A DNA stretch of 64,000 nt from Bacillota bacterium (lineage in GTDB: Bacteria; Bacillota; Clostridia; Oscillospirales; Ruminococcaceae), in NCBI GenBank assembly GCA_029572815.1, contig JAKPUQ010000098.1, positions 1-64,000 on the forward strand, given 5' to 3'. The translations under genes and the position numbers were made by a program. How positions within the stretch are numbered: the first letter of the stretch is position 1; every line of letters begins with the position of its first letter. This document shows positions 51,895-59,773 of this stretch, piece after piece. The notes below the pieces were generated by a model. That model had not been told where the DNA came from and ran no database searches. It saw only the letters and a list, made by a program, of their open reading frames with translations.

Positions 51895-52848
51895 TTACTT
51901 TGCGCTGATCCCTGGAACAGGAACAGTCTTCAGTATCTCGGTAATAATGTCAGAGGCACTGGTCTCTGACAGCTTGGCCTTTGAGTTGAGCATGATCCTG
52001 TGCTCGAAAACGTCATTGCAGATATATGAGATATCCTCAGGGATAACGTAATCTCTGCCCATTGCAACAGCAATACCCTTAGAGAGCTGCATGAGAGCCA
52101 GTGTACCTCTGGGGCTGACACCGAGCTTGAGCATCGGGTGATTACGTGTAGCAGCTGAAAGCGATACTATGTACTCATAGATCCTGTCATCAACATAAAT
52201 ATTGGAAATATACTCCTGAAGCTCAGTAATGAAAGAACTATCAGCCACAGGATTAACATTTTCAAGCGGATTTTTACTGTGCTTTGCCTTCAGTATAGTG
52301 ACCTCTCCGTCAAAATCGGGATAACCCATGCTGAGCTTGATCATGAAACGGTCCAGCTGGGAATCGGGGAGATTGTGAGTACCTGCGGAACCGATAGGGT
52401 TCTGGGTAGCAATAACGGTATAGGGCTCGGGGAGCTTATAGGTATTTCCGTCAACAGTGATACTTTTTTCCTCCATCAGCTCAAGGAGAGCAGACTGAGT
52501 TTTGCTTGATGTACGGTTGATCTCGTCGGCAAGGAAGAGATTGCAGAAAGCAACGCCGGGACGAAACTCGAATTTGCCGTTACTCTTATTATAAACAGAA
52601 AAGCCGGTAACGTCAGAGGGGAGGACATCGGGAGTAAACTGCATACGGTTGTGCTCCAGTGAAAGTGCCTTTGAAAAGGCAAGTGCAAGGGTGGTTTTAC
52701 CAACGCCGGGGATATCCTCAATGAGGATGTGACCCTTACAAAGCATTGCAAGAAGAGCCTTGATAATGATAGCGTCCTTGCCGATAACAGCCTTTTTGAC
52801 CTCGGCAATGACAGAATTGATCTGATTTGTATAATACGTCTTGTTCAT
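51895..52848 (-). CDS. MoxR-family AAA+ ATPase
   Basis: 317 residues. Walker A IEDIPGVGKTTLA near 42, Walker B LFLADEINRTSSKTQSALLE near 106, sensor 1 TQNP near 150, arginine-finger-containing PDSQLDRFM and C-terminal GVSPRGTLALM. MoxR proteins act as chaperone-like ATPases for vWA partners, here the DUF58 protein downstream. First gene of the operon moxR-DUF58-TGase-DUF308, with ribosome site AGGAGA. Confidence 0.93.
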   Translation of the reverse strand: MNKTYYTNQINSVIAEVKKAVIGKDAIIIKALLAMLCKGHILIEDIPGVGKTTLALAFSKALSLEHNRMQFTPDVLPSDVTGFSVYNKSNGKFEFRPGVAFCNLFLADEINRTSSKTQSALLELMEEKSITVDGNTYKLPEPYTVIATQNPIGSAGTHNLPDSQLDRFMIKLSMGYPDFDGEVTILKAKHSKNPLENVNPVADSSFITELQEYISNIYVDDRIYEYIVSLSAATRNHPMLKLGVSPRGTLALMQLSKGIAVAMGRDYVIPEDISYICNDVFEHRIMLNSKAKLSETSASDIITEILKTVPVPGISAK

Positions 52849-52883
52849 ATCGTTTCTCCTGTAAAATATGTTTATACCTATTT

Positions 52884-52912
52884 ATTATAACATCAAAGCC
52901 GTCCTTTTGCAA
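52884..52912 (-). promoter_or_regulatory. Promoter of the MoxR operon
   Basis: Minus strand: -35 TTGCAA (52907-52912), 17-base spacer and -10 TATAAT (52884-52889). Confidence 0.85.
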
Positions 52913-53211
52913 TAGCTATCTGTATATTTTTGCAAAATGCCAATGTAATTTTTCAGTTACTTTTTAGGGGATATGTATATGTCGAAAAAAGGAAAAATGA
53001 CGTTAAATAGGCATTTGGAAATTTATAAATTCACTCTGAATGCATGGATTTTGTTACCATTTTGTAATAAAAGGCTGATAAATAAACAGTTTTATTAATT
53101 ACGAGTTCATATTTAATCCATAAAATAGCAATCTAATATGTGCAGATTTACTTCGGGGATAGAATTATTGTGGAAAAAAGCAGCCACAAAATGGAAAAAA
53201 TCCTGAAAGTA
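52913..53211. other. AT-rich divergent intergenic region with candidate regulatory sites
   Basis: No gene. It holds an 0A-box-like site (52978-52988) and an inverted repeat TTGTGG-N10-CCACAA (53168-53189) whose left arm extends to TGTGGAAAAAA, an 11-mer also found in the pfkA inverted repeat. No other structure was recognised. Confidence 0.5.
52978..52988 (+). promoter_or_regulatory. Candidate Spo0A box between moxR and sleB-like genes
   Basis: TATGTCGAAAA matches TTTGTCGAAAA at 10 of 11 bases. It lies 66 bases beyond the MoxR -35 box and about 220 before the SleB-like promoter. Confidence 0.45.
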
Positions 53212-53240
53212 TTGATATTTCGTAGGATATGTGTTATCAT
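53212..53240 (+). promoter_or_regulatory. Promoter of the SleB-like gene
   Basis: -35 TTGATA (53212-53217), 17-base spacer and -10 TATCAT (53235-53240); this excludes the earlier ATG at 53140 as the start. Confidence 0.65.
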
Positions 53241-53295
53241 ATCATCAGCCCGAAAAAAATTGAATGAAATTAAATTTTCAGGAAAGGATGAGTTG

Positions 53296-54279
53296 ATGGG
53301 TAATCTCAGAGCCGCGGCATTAGCTTGCGGAGTAGTTGCATCAGTCCTGGGCGGAGGATTCGGAGTTGCATATCTTACATCTTCGACCGTAAGCACAGCT
53401 GATCTCGTTACTGAGGAAAATACTGACGATCCTGTCGTCGGTAGTTCAAACGCTTCAGCAACTGCAAGTACTTCATTTGCAGTTTCTAACGAGAAAACAA
53501 CTACATACAACAGAACAACCACCAAGAAATCTTACACAGCCGAAAATACTACGGCTGCAAGCAAATTCTCAATGTACACAGAGGAAGGCACAACTTCCCA
53601 GTACAAAACAGAGGCCGCTACAGCAGCTTCACAGATTTCAAGATCGGTGCCAGCACCGGCTCACGCGCCGGCTGCATTAACACAGCCCTCCACACAGGCA
53701 GCTACAACAGCAGCAAAGGTTGCTATGATAACAGCTACTGATGTGAAGGTAACAACTACAGCTTATAAGCCTGTAGTAACTACAGCGATAATTACTACCG
53801 CTGCAACAACGACCACCACTACCGTGGCAACAACAACGACAGCTGTTACTACTACAGCTGCTCCCGAACCGACCACCACATACGTCGAAGTAACGGAGGA
53901 GCCTGAAGTATGGACAGAGGTTGAAGAAGTTTCCGATAGCGGGTCACTTCCTATATCTGATGAGGAGTTTATCATACTCTGTAACGCAGTTGCACACGAA
54001 GCAGGCTGCAATTGGATAAGCACAACTGACAAGGCGTATGTTGTAGAGGTGATCATGAATAGAGTTAATTCACCCAGATTCCCGAATACGATCTATGACG
54101 TGCTTACACAGCCGTATCAGTTCACGGGAGCAGTTGGATATGTAAATTTGGGCACATATTCTTCATCAGTCACTCAGAGCGTCAAAGACGCAGTTACACT
54201 TTACTTTACAGATACCGAATCCTTTACTCAGGGTTACCTTGGTTTCTGGGGTGACGGATACAGCAATCACTTCTATTAA
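53296..54279 (+). CDS. SleB-type cell wall hydrolase with Thr-rich linker
   Basis: 327 residues from ATG 53296 (AAAGGATGAG upstream). The N-terminal hydrophobic segment (AAALACGVVASVLGGGFGVAYL) is a signal peptide or anchor. Residues about 35-210 are Thr/Ala-rich, low-complexity. The C-terminal 110 residues form a SleB/Hydrolase_2 domain: EEFIILCNAVAHEAGCNW (catalytic Glu), VVEVIMNRVNSPRFPNTIYD, and LTQPYQF. SleB enzymes are lytic transglycosylases that open spore cortex during germination, but domain relatives also act in vegetative walls, and the Thr linker suggests surface display. Monocistronic. Confidence 0.85.
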   Translation: MGNLRAAALACGVVASVLGGGFGVAYLTSSTVSTADLVTEENTDDPVVGSSNASATASTSFAVSNEKTTTYNRTTTKKSYTAENTTAASKFSMYTEEGTTSQYKTEAATAASQISRSVPAPAHAPAALTQPSTQAATTAAKVAMITATDVKVTTTAYKPVVTTAIITTAATTTTTTVATTTTAVTTTAAPEPTTTYVEVTEEPEVWTEVEEVSDSGSLPISDEEFIILCNAVAHEAGCNWISTTDKAYVVEVIMNRVNSPRFPNTIYDVLTQPYQFTGAVGYVNLGTYSSSVTQSVKDAVTLYFTDTESFTQGYLGFWGDGYSNHFY

Positions 54280-54287
54280 TAGGAAAT

Positions 54288-54316
54288 AACGGTCGGCGTA
54301 CTGCCGACTGTTTTTT
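54288..54316 (+). terminator. Terminator after SleB-like gene
   Basis: Imperfect stem AACGGTCGGC/GCCGACTGTT with loop GTACT, then a T-run. Confidence 0.8.
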
Positions 54317-54331
54317 ATTCTTTAGCCGAAG

Positions 54332-54360
54332 TTGATAAATACAAAGATGTGTGTTATAAT
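54332..54360 (+). promoter_or_regulatory. Promoter of the Spx/ArsC-family gene
   Basis: -35 TTGATA (54332-54337), 17-base spacer and -10 TATAAT (54355-54360); about 100-base leader. Confidence 0.82.
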
Positions 54361-54467
54361 GTTTCTGAGAAGAGCAGTTTGTATCGCTGCTCATGCTCAC
54401 CATATATATAAACGAGACAAAAGTCGGAAATGTGACATTTTTCAGAATTTTTTTATGGAGGAATAAT

Positions 54468-54818
54468 ATGAAGTTTATATGCTATCCTAAATGTACTACC
54501 TGTCAGAAGGCAAGAAAATGGCTTGATGCTAAGGGCGCTTCCTATGAACTCAGAGACATCAAAGAGGATAATCCATCTTATGACGAGCTTAAGAAATGGT
54601 ACGAAATGAGCGGACTTCCGCTTAAAAAGTTCTTTAATACCAGCGGACTTCTTTATAAGTCAATGGAGCTCAAGAATAAGCTCCCGGATATGTCTGATGA
54701 GGAGCAGCTCAGGCTTCTTGCGACTGACGGTATGCTGGTAAAGCGTCCAATACTTATCAACGGCAGTAAAATTATCATAGGCTTCAAAGAGAGCGAATAC
54801 GAGGAAGCTGTCAGATAA
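54468..54818 (+). CDS. Spx/MgsR/ArsC-family thioredoxin-fold protein
   Basis: 116 residues from ATG 54468 behind GGAGG; the longer frame begins within the promoter leader. CPKCTTCQKARKW places a CxxC near the N-terminus (YPKCTTCQKA), as in Spx/YffB proteins. LPLKKFFNTSGLLYKSM and VKRPILING are the family's conserved middle and C-terminal parts. It could be a redox-sensing RNA polymerase partner (Spx-like) or an ArsC-like reductase; no ars genes are nearby. The RNAP-binding residues cannot be judged by eye. Confidence 0.85.
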   Translation: MKFICYPKCTTCQKARKWLDAKGASYELRDIKEDNPSYDELKKWYEMSGLPLKKFFNTSGLLYKSMELKNKLPDMSDEEQLRLLATDGMLVKRPILINGSKIIIGFKESEYEEAVR

Positions 54819-54824
54819 CTATTA

Positions 54825-54849
54825 AACGGACCTGATCGGTCCGTTTTTT
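54825..54849 (+). terminator. Terminator
   Basis: AACGGACC/GGTCCGTT stem and T-run. Confidence 0.85.
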
Positions 54850-54864
54850 GTTAGCTTAGGTTAA

Positions 54865-54893
54865 TTGACACTTGTCAGCGAATTTGATATAAT
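54865..54893 (+). promoter_or_regulatory. copA promoter with overlapping cop-box-like operator
   Basis: TTGACA (54865-54870), 17-base spacer and TATAAT (54888-54893), both exact. The palindrome TGACA-CT-TGTCA (54866-54877) overlaps the -35 box and matches the CopY operator form KACANNTGTA at 9 of 10 positions (GACACTTGTC). Confidence 0.8.
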
Positions 54894-54921
54894 AATAGCA
54901 AGTAATTTCAGAGGTGTTTTG

Positions 54922-57426
54922 ATGAAACAATTCAATGTAACAGGCATGAGCTGTGCAGCCTGCAGCGCAAGAGTAGAGAAGGCTGTTTCGTCCGTCAAAG
55001 GCGTGTCATCATGCTCTGTGAGCCTGCTTACCAATTCCATGGGAGTAGAGGGAACAGCTTCCGACAGCGATATAATAAATGCAGTAAAAAACGCAGGCTA
55101 CGGAGCCTCTGTAAAAGGTGCAAAGGTTTCATCAGCCGCAGATGACGAGCTTAAAGATACCGAAACGCCTGCTATGAAAAAGCGGCTTATTGCTTCACTT
55201 GGCTTCCTGCTGCTTCTTATGTACATTTCCATGGGACACATGATGTTCGACTTCCCACTCCCATCATTTATGGAGCGAAATCACGTCATGATGGGACTTG
55301 CTCAGATGCTGCTTGCTGCTATCGTTATGGTCATTAATCAGAAGTTCTTTATAAATGGCTTCAAGGGGATTATTCACCGCTCACCAAATATGGATACTCT
55401 TGTGGCTCTTGGATCCGGAGCTTCCTTTGCATACAGCACTGTTGCACTCTTTGCCATGACAGATGCTCAGCTAAAGGGGAACACTGACGCTGTAATGAAC
55501 TATATGCATAACTTCTATTTTGAGTCCGCAGCTATGATCCTGACCCTCATTACCGTTGGAAAAATGCTGGAAGCACGCTCCAAGGGCAAGACCACTGACG
55601 CTCTAAAGGGACTTATGAAGCTTGCTCCAAAGACTGCTGTTCTTGTCCGCAATGGCGAGGAGACAGAGGTGCCTGTGGAACAGGTCAAAAAGGGTGACAT
55701 TTTCGCAGTACGCCCCGGAGAGAGCATCCCCGTGGACGGTGTTATCATAGATGGTGAGAGTGCTGTGAACGAAGCTGCGCTGACGGGTGAAAGTATTCCC
55801 GTAGATAAATCAGCAGGGGACGGTGTTTCAGCTGCTACAATAAATCAGTCTGGATACCTGCGATGTGAGGCTACAAGGGTAGGCGAGGACACTACTCTTT
55901 CTCAGATAATAAAAATGGTGAGTGACGCCGCAGCTACAAAGGCGCCTATAGCTAAGATAGCTGATAAGGTATCGGGAGTATTTGTTCCTGTGGTTATCGG
56001 AATTGCACTTGTTACACTTATAGTCTGGCTGCTTGTCGGAAGACCTGTGGGATATTCTCTTGCAAGAGCCATTTCAGTGCTTGTTATAAGCTGTCCCTGT
56101 GCTCTGGGACTTGCTACTCCCGTTGCAATAATGGTGGGAAGCGGCGTCGGTGCAAAGAACGGACTGCTTTTCAAGACTGCCGTTTCACTTGAGGAGACAG
56201 GAAAGGTGCAGATAGTTGCGCTGGACAAAACAGGCACCATAACAAGCGGTCAGCCGGAGGTGACAGACATCATTACAGCGGATAATGTGACAGAGGACCA
56301 GCTTCTCCGTCTTGCATATTCTCTTGAGAAGAAAAGCGAGCACCCGCTTGCAAAGGCTATACTTAAATATGGTGACAAGAATAATATCACTGCAGAAGAT
56401 GTAAACGAGTTCAGAGCTGTTGCCGGAAACGGTCTTACCGGAAAGTGGGGAGAAAGTACACTGACAGGCGGCAATCTCAGTTTTATTTGCGGACAGGCAG
56501 AAGTACCAGAGGGTATGAAGGCTTCTGCCGAGTTGCTTTCAGAGCAGGAAAAGACTCCGCTGTTCTTTGCCAGGGACGGAAGGCTAATGGGCATCATCGC
56601 AGTTGCTGACGTCATAAAGGAGGACAGTCCGCAGGCAGTCAGGGAGCTTCAGAACATGGGCATCCATGTGGTCATGCTGACAGGCGATAACGAGAGAACT
56701 GCCAAGGCTATAGGTGGACAGGCAGGCGTAGATGAGGTCATAGCCGGAGTGCTTCCCGACGGAAAGGAAAGCGTTATCCGCTGTCTTAAAAAGAAGGGCA
56801 AGGTCGCTATGGTGGGCGACGGAATAAATGACGCTCCCGCGCTTACTGCTGCCGATATGGGCATAGCTATAGGTGCAGGCGCTGATGTAGCCATAGATGC
56901 AGCAGATGTTGTACTCATGAAAAGCCGCCTTAGTGACGTTCCTGCGGCAGTTCGCCTCAGCAGGGCAACTCTGAGAAATATCCACCAGAACCTGTTCTGG
57001 GCGTTCATATACAACATCATAGGCATACCTCTTGCCGCAGGTGTATACTACAAGCTTTTTGGCTGGCAGATGAACCCCATGTTCGGAGCAGCAGCCATGA
57101 GTCTTTCAAGCTTTTTTGTAGTATCGAATGCTCTCAGGCTTAATTTCTTCAAGGTACATGACAGCAGCCATGACAAGAAGCGCAGTAACGTTCTTGCAGA
57201 AGTCAGCAGTGATACAAGTGAAGTAACTCTGAAAATAAAGGGTATGATGTGCGGTCACTGTGAAGCGAGGGTAAAAAAAGCGCTTGAGGAGCTGTCATTT
57301 GTTGACGAGGCTGTAACAAGCCATGAACAGGGAACTGCAAAGCTTACTCTGTCAGGAGCTCTTGATGAAAAAGCGGTAAAGAAAGCGATAACTGATGCGG
57401 GATACAAATATCTTGGAGCAAAATAA
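54922..57426 (+). CDS. copA: Copper-exporting P-type ATPase with N- and C-terminal HMA domains
   Basis: 834 residues from ATG 54922 (GAGGTG upstream). The N-terminal heavy-metal domain has GMSCAACSARVEKA near 8. Eight membrane helices, TGE loop in ALTGESIPV, the metal site CPC in SCPCALGLATPVAIMVG near 390, phosphorylation DKTGTIT near 436, HP near the EKKSEHPLAKAI motif, and GDGINDAPALTAADMGIAIG near 632. A second, C-terminal heavy-metal domain (GMMCGHCEARVKKALEELSF) follows a short linker, as if a CopZ-like chaperone were fused. Exports Cu(I). The overlapping operator suggests CopY-type repression; no copY is in the window. Confidence 0.94.
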   Translation: MKQFNVTGMSCAACSARVEKAVSSVKGVSSCSVSLLTNSMGVEGTASDSDIINAVKNAGYGASVKGAKVSSAADDELKDTETPAMKKRLIASLGFLLLLMYISMGHMMFDFPLPSFMERNHVMMGLAQMLLAAIVMVINQKFFINGFKGIIHRSPNMDTLVALGSGASFAYSTVALFAMTDAQLKGNTDAVMNYMHNFYFESAAMILTLITVGKMLEARSKGKTTDALKGLMKLAPKTAVLVRNGEETEVPVEQVKKGDIFAVRPGESIPVDGVIIDGESAVNEAALTGESIPVDKSAGDGVSAATINQSGYLRCEATRVGEDTTLSQIIKMVSDAAATKAPIAKIADKVSGVFVPVVIGIALVTLIVWLLVGRPVGYSLARAISVLVISCPCALGLATPVAIMVGSGVGAKNGLLFKTAVSLEETGKVQIVALDKTGTITSGQPEVTDIITADNVTEDQLLRLAYSLEKKSEHPLAKAILKYGDKNNITAEDVNEFRAVAGNGLTGKWGESTLTGGNLSFICGQAEVPEGMKASAELLSEQEKTPLFFARDGRLMGIIAVADVIKEDSPQAVRELQNMGIHVVMLTGDNERTAKAIGGQAGVDEVIAGVLPDGKESVIRCLKKKGKVAMVGDGINDAPALTAADMGIAIGAGADVAIDAADVVLMKSRLSDVPAAVRLSRATLRNIHQNLFWAFIYNIIGIPLAAGVYYKLFGWQMNPMFGAAAMSLSSFFVVSNALRLNFFKVHDSSHDKKRSNVLAEVSSDTSEVTLKIKGMMCGHCEARVKKALEELSFVDEAVTSHEQGTAKLTLSGALDEKAVKKAITDAGYKYLGAK

Positions 57427-57430
57427 GAGA

Positions 57431-57457
57431 AAAAGCAGCTTTTATTGCTGCTTTTTT
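57431..57457 (+). terminator. copA terminator
   Basis: AAAAGCAGC/GCTGCTTTT stem plus T-run. Confidence 0.8.
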
Positions 57458-57487
57458 CCGTATATAGGGGATATTTTTACCGCGGAC

Positions 57488-57516
57488 TTGCAAAATCATT
57501 TCTGTTGTGCTATAAT
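57488..57516 (+). promoter_or_regulatory. Promoter of the topoisomerase operon
   Basis: -35 TTGCAA (57488-57493), 17-base spacer and -10 TATAAT (57511-57516). Confidence 0.85.
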
Positions 57517-57557
57517 AATTAAGTATGCATTAAAACGTGACTGAAAGGCAGTGGATT

Positions 57558-59537
57558 ATGGCTAAGAAACAAGATTACGGCAATGACAGTATCTCAATGC
57601 TGAAGGGCGCGGACAGAGTCCGTAAGCGTCCTGCTGTTATATTCGGATCAGATGGTCTGGACGGTTGTGAACATTCGATCTTTGAAGTCATCTCAAACTC
57701 CATAGACGAAGCCCGTGAGGGTTACGGAAATAAGATCATCATCACTCATTTCAGGAATAATGAGATAGAAGTAGAAGATTTCGGACGAGGCTGTCCTGTT
57801 GATTATAATAACAATGAGAAGCGCTATAACTGGGAGCTGGTCTACTGTGAGCTTTATGCAGGCGGTAAGTATGACACATCAGCGGAATCCTATGAGTACT
57901 CTCTGGGTCTGAACGGACTTGGTCTGTGTTCCACACAGTTCTCATCGGAATTCATGGACGTTGAGGTAATCCGTGACGGCTTCAAGTATGATCTTCACTT
58001 TGAAAAGGGAAACAACGTAGGCGGACTGAAAAAGGAGCCCTGCAAGAGAAAGCAGACAGGCACCAAGACCCGCTGGCGCCCCGACCTTGAGGTTTTTACC
58101 GATATAGATGTTTCCGACGAGTTTTTCTGCGATATACTCAAGCGTCAGGCAATAGTAAACCCAAATATCCTCTTTGTTTTCCGCTCTGAGAACGAAGCAG
58201 GCGGCTTCAACGAGCAGGAGTTCTTCTATGAGTCGGGAATTACCGAGTATGTTCAGGAGATAGCAGGTGAGGGCGCTCTCACTTCTATCCAGCACTGGAC
58301 TGCTGAGAAAAAGGGAAAGGACCGTGAGGACAAGCCCGAGTATAAGGTAAAGCTTGATGTGGCCCTGACCTTCTCAAATAAGGCAAAGCTTACGGAGTAT
58401 TATCACAACTCAAGCTATCTTGAGCACGGCGGCTCACCTGCCGAGGCAGTAAAGCGAGCATTCCAGTCCCAGATAGACAGCTATATAAAGTCTATAAACG
58501 GCTACCAGAAGAACGAGAGCAAGATAACCTACGCCGATGTTGAGGAGTGCCTCATACTTGTATCCTCGTCATTTTCCACACAGACCTCATACGCAAACCA
58601 GACCAAGAAGGCTATCACAAACAAGTTTATCCGTGAGGCAATGACGGAGTTTCTCCGCCATCAGCTGGAGGTATACTTCATAGAAAATCCCGATGAGGCT
58701 CAGAAGATAGCCGAGCAGATACTCATAAACAAGCGCAGCCGTGAGAATGCTGAAAAGGTTCGTCTCAACGTCAAGAAGAAGCTGACGGGAACTATCGACC
58801 TTGCAAACATGGTCGAGAAGTTCGTTGACTGCCGTACCAAGGACGTTTCGCGCCGCGAGATCTATATAGTGGAGGGCGATTCGGCTCTGGGTTCTGTAAA
58901 ACTGGCGAGAAATGCGGAGTTCCAGGCTATTATCCCTGTCCGCGGTAAAATACTCAACTGTCTTAAAGCTGAGTATACAAAGATATTCAAGAGTGAGATA
59001 ATCACTGACCTTATAAAGGTACTGGGCTGTGGAGTGGAGGTAACCACCAAAGCCAACAAGGAGCTTTCAAACTTTGATATAAACAATTTCCGCTGGAGCA
59101 AGATAGTTATCTGTACCGATGCGGACGTTGACGGCTTCCAGATAAGAACACTTATCCTGACAATGCTTTACAGACTTACTCCTACGCTCATAGAGCAGGG
59201 ATATGTATATATCGCCGAATCTCCGTTGTTTGAGATAAATACCAAGGAAAAGACCTATTTTGCCTACACCGAGCAGGAAAAGCAGCGTATTCTCGAGATG
59301 ATAGGCGACAAGAAGTATACCATACAGCGCTCGAAAGGTCTCGGCGAGAACGAGCCGGACATGATGAGCCTTACAACTATGAATCCCGACACCCGCCGCC
59401 TTATCAAGGTAACTTCCGACGATATTACAGAGTCTGCGGAGATTTTTGAGATGCTCCTGGGAGATGACCTCCAGGGACGTAAGGACTACATCTCAGAATA
59501 TGGTGCAGATTATCTTGAATTAGCAGATATAAGCTAA
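57558..59537 (+). CDS. parE: Divergent type IIA topoisomerase B subunit (ParE/GyrB-like)
   Basis: 659 residues from ATG 57558. The GHKL ATPase reads FEVISNSIDEAREGYGNKI (N-box, Glu/Asn), EDFGRGCPVD (DxGxG), SLGLNGLG (GGLHGVG counterpart) and QTKKAITN (QTK loop). The TOPRIM domain has EGDSALGSVKLARN, DADVDGFQIRTLIL and SKGLGENEPD. These sites are shifted from the norm (EGDSAGGS to EGDSALGS, DGAHI to DGFQI, GGLHGVG to SLGLNGLG), so it is a diverged paralogue rather than canonical GyrB. It pairs with the A subunit at 59774. Likely decatenase/relaxase topoisomerase IV. Confidence 0.85.
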   Translation: MAKKQDYGNDSISMLKGADRVRKRPAVIFGSDGLDGCEHSIFEVISNSIDEAREGYGNKIIITHFRNNEIEVEDFGRGCPVDYNNNEKRYNWELVYCELYAGGKYDTSAESYEYSLGLNGLGLCSTQFSSEFMDVEVIRDGFKYDLHFEKGNNVGGLKKEPCKRKQTGTKTRWRPDLEVFTDIDVSDEFFCDILKRQAIVNPNILFVFRSENEAGGFNEQEFFYESGITEYVQEIAGEGALTSIQHWTAEKKGKDREDKPEYKVKLDVALTFSNKAKLTEYYHNSSYLEHGGSPAEAVKRAFQSQIDSYIKSINGYQKNESKITYADVEECLILVSSSFSTQTSYANQTKKAITNKFIREAMTEFLRHQLEVYFIENPDEAQKIAEQILINKRSRENAEKVRLNVKKKLTGTIDLANMVEKFVDCRTKDVSRREIYIVEGDSALGSVKLARNAEFQAIIPVRGKILNCLKAEYTKIFKSEIITDLIKVLGCGVEVTTKANKELSNFDINNFRWSKIVICTDADVDGFQIRTLILTMLYRLTPTLIEQGYVYIAESPLFEINTKEKTYFAYTEQEKQRILEMIGDKKYTIQRSKGLGENEPDMMSLTTMNPDTRRLIKVTSDDITESAEIFEMLLGDDLQGRKDYISEYGADYLELADIS

Positions 59538-59548
59538 GGAGATTTGAT

Positions 59549-59773
59549 ATGAAAAGGGTCAGAATGACAAAATGCCGATTCTGCGGCGGAACAGAGTTCA
59601 TTACAGGCTATCAGAATTTTTACGGTGCGGTTTACAGCGCAGACAGTATGCTCCGTTCAACTTCACTGTATCACACTATCTGCCGCGACTGCGGAAGCGT
59701 TGTGAGAACATTTGTTAAGGATCCGGAAAAGCTTGTGAAAAAAAACGAAAGACGTACAGAAGGAGAATCATAA
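59549..59773 (+). CDS. Small zinc-ribbon protein
   Basis: 74 residues. CRFCGG near 9-14 and CRDCGS near 45-50 form a four-Cys zinc ribbon; the rest is basic. GGAG before ATG. Stop is directly followed by the next ATG (TAAATG), so it is made together with the topoisomerase subunits. Unknown function; DNA or RNA contact or an assembly role with the enzyme is only suggested by position. Confidence 0.75.
   Translation: MKRVRMTKCRFCGGTEFITGYQNFYGAVYSADSMLRSTSLYHTICRDCGSVVRTFVKDPEKLVKKNERRTEGES

Noticed and set aside
53763-54056. Val-rich minus-strand open frame in the SleB-like gene
   Set aside because: Complement of Thr/Ala codons; no start signal.
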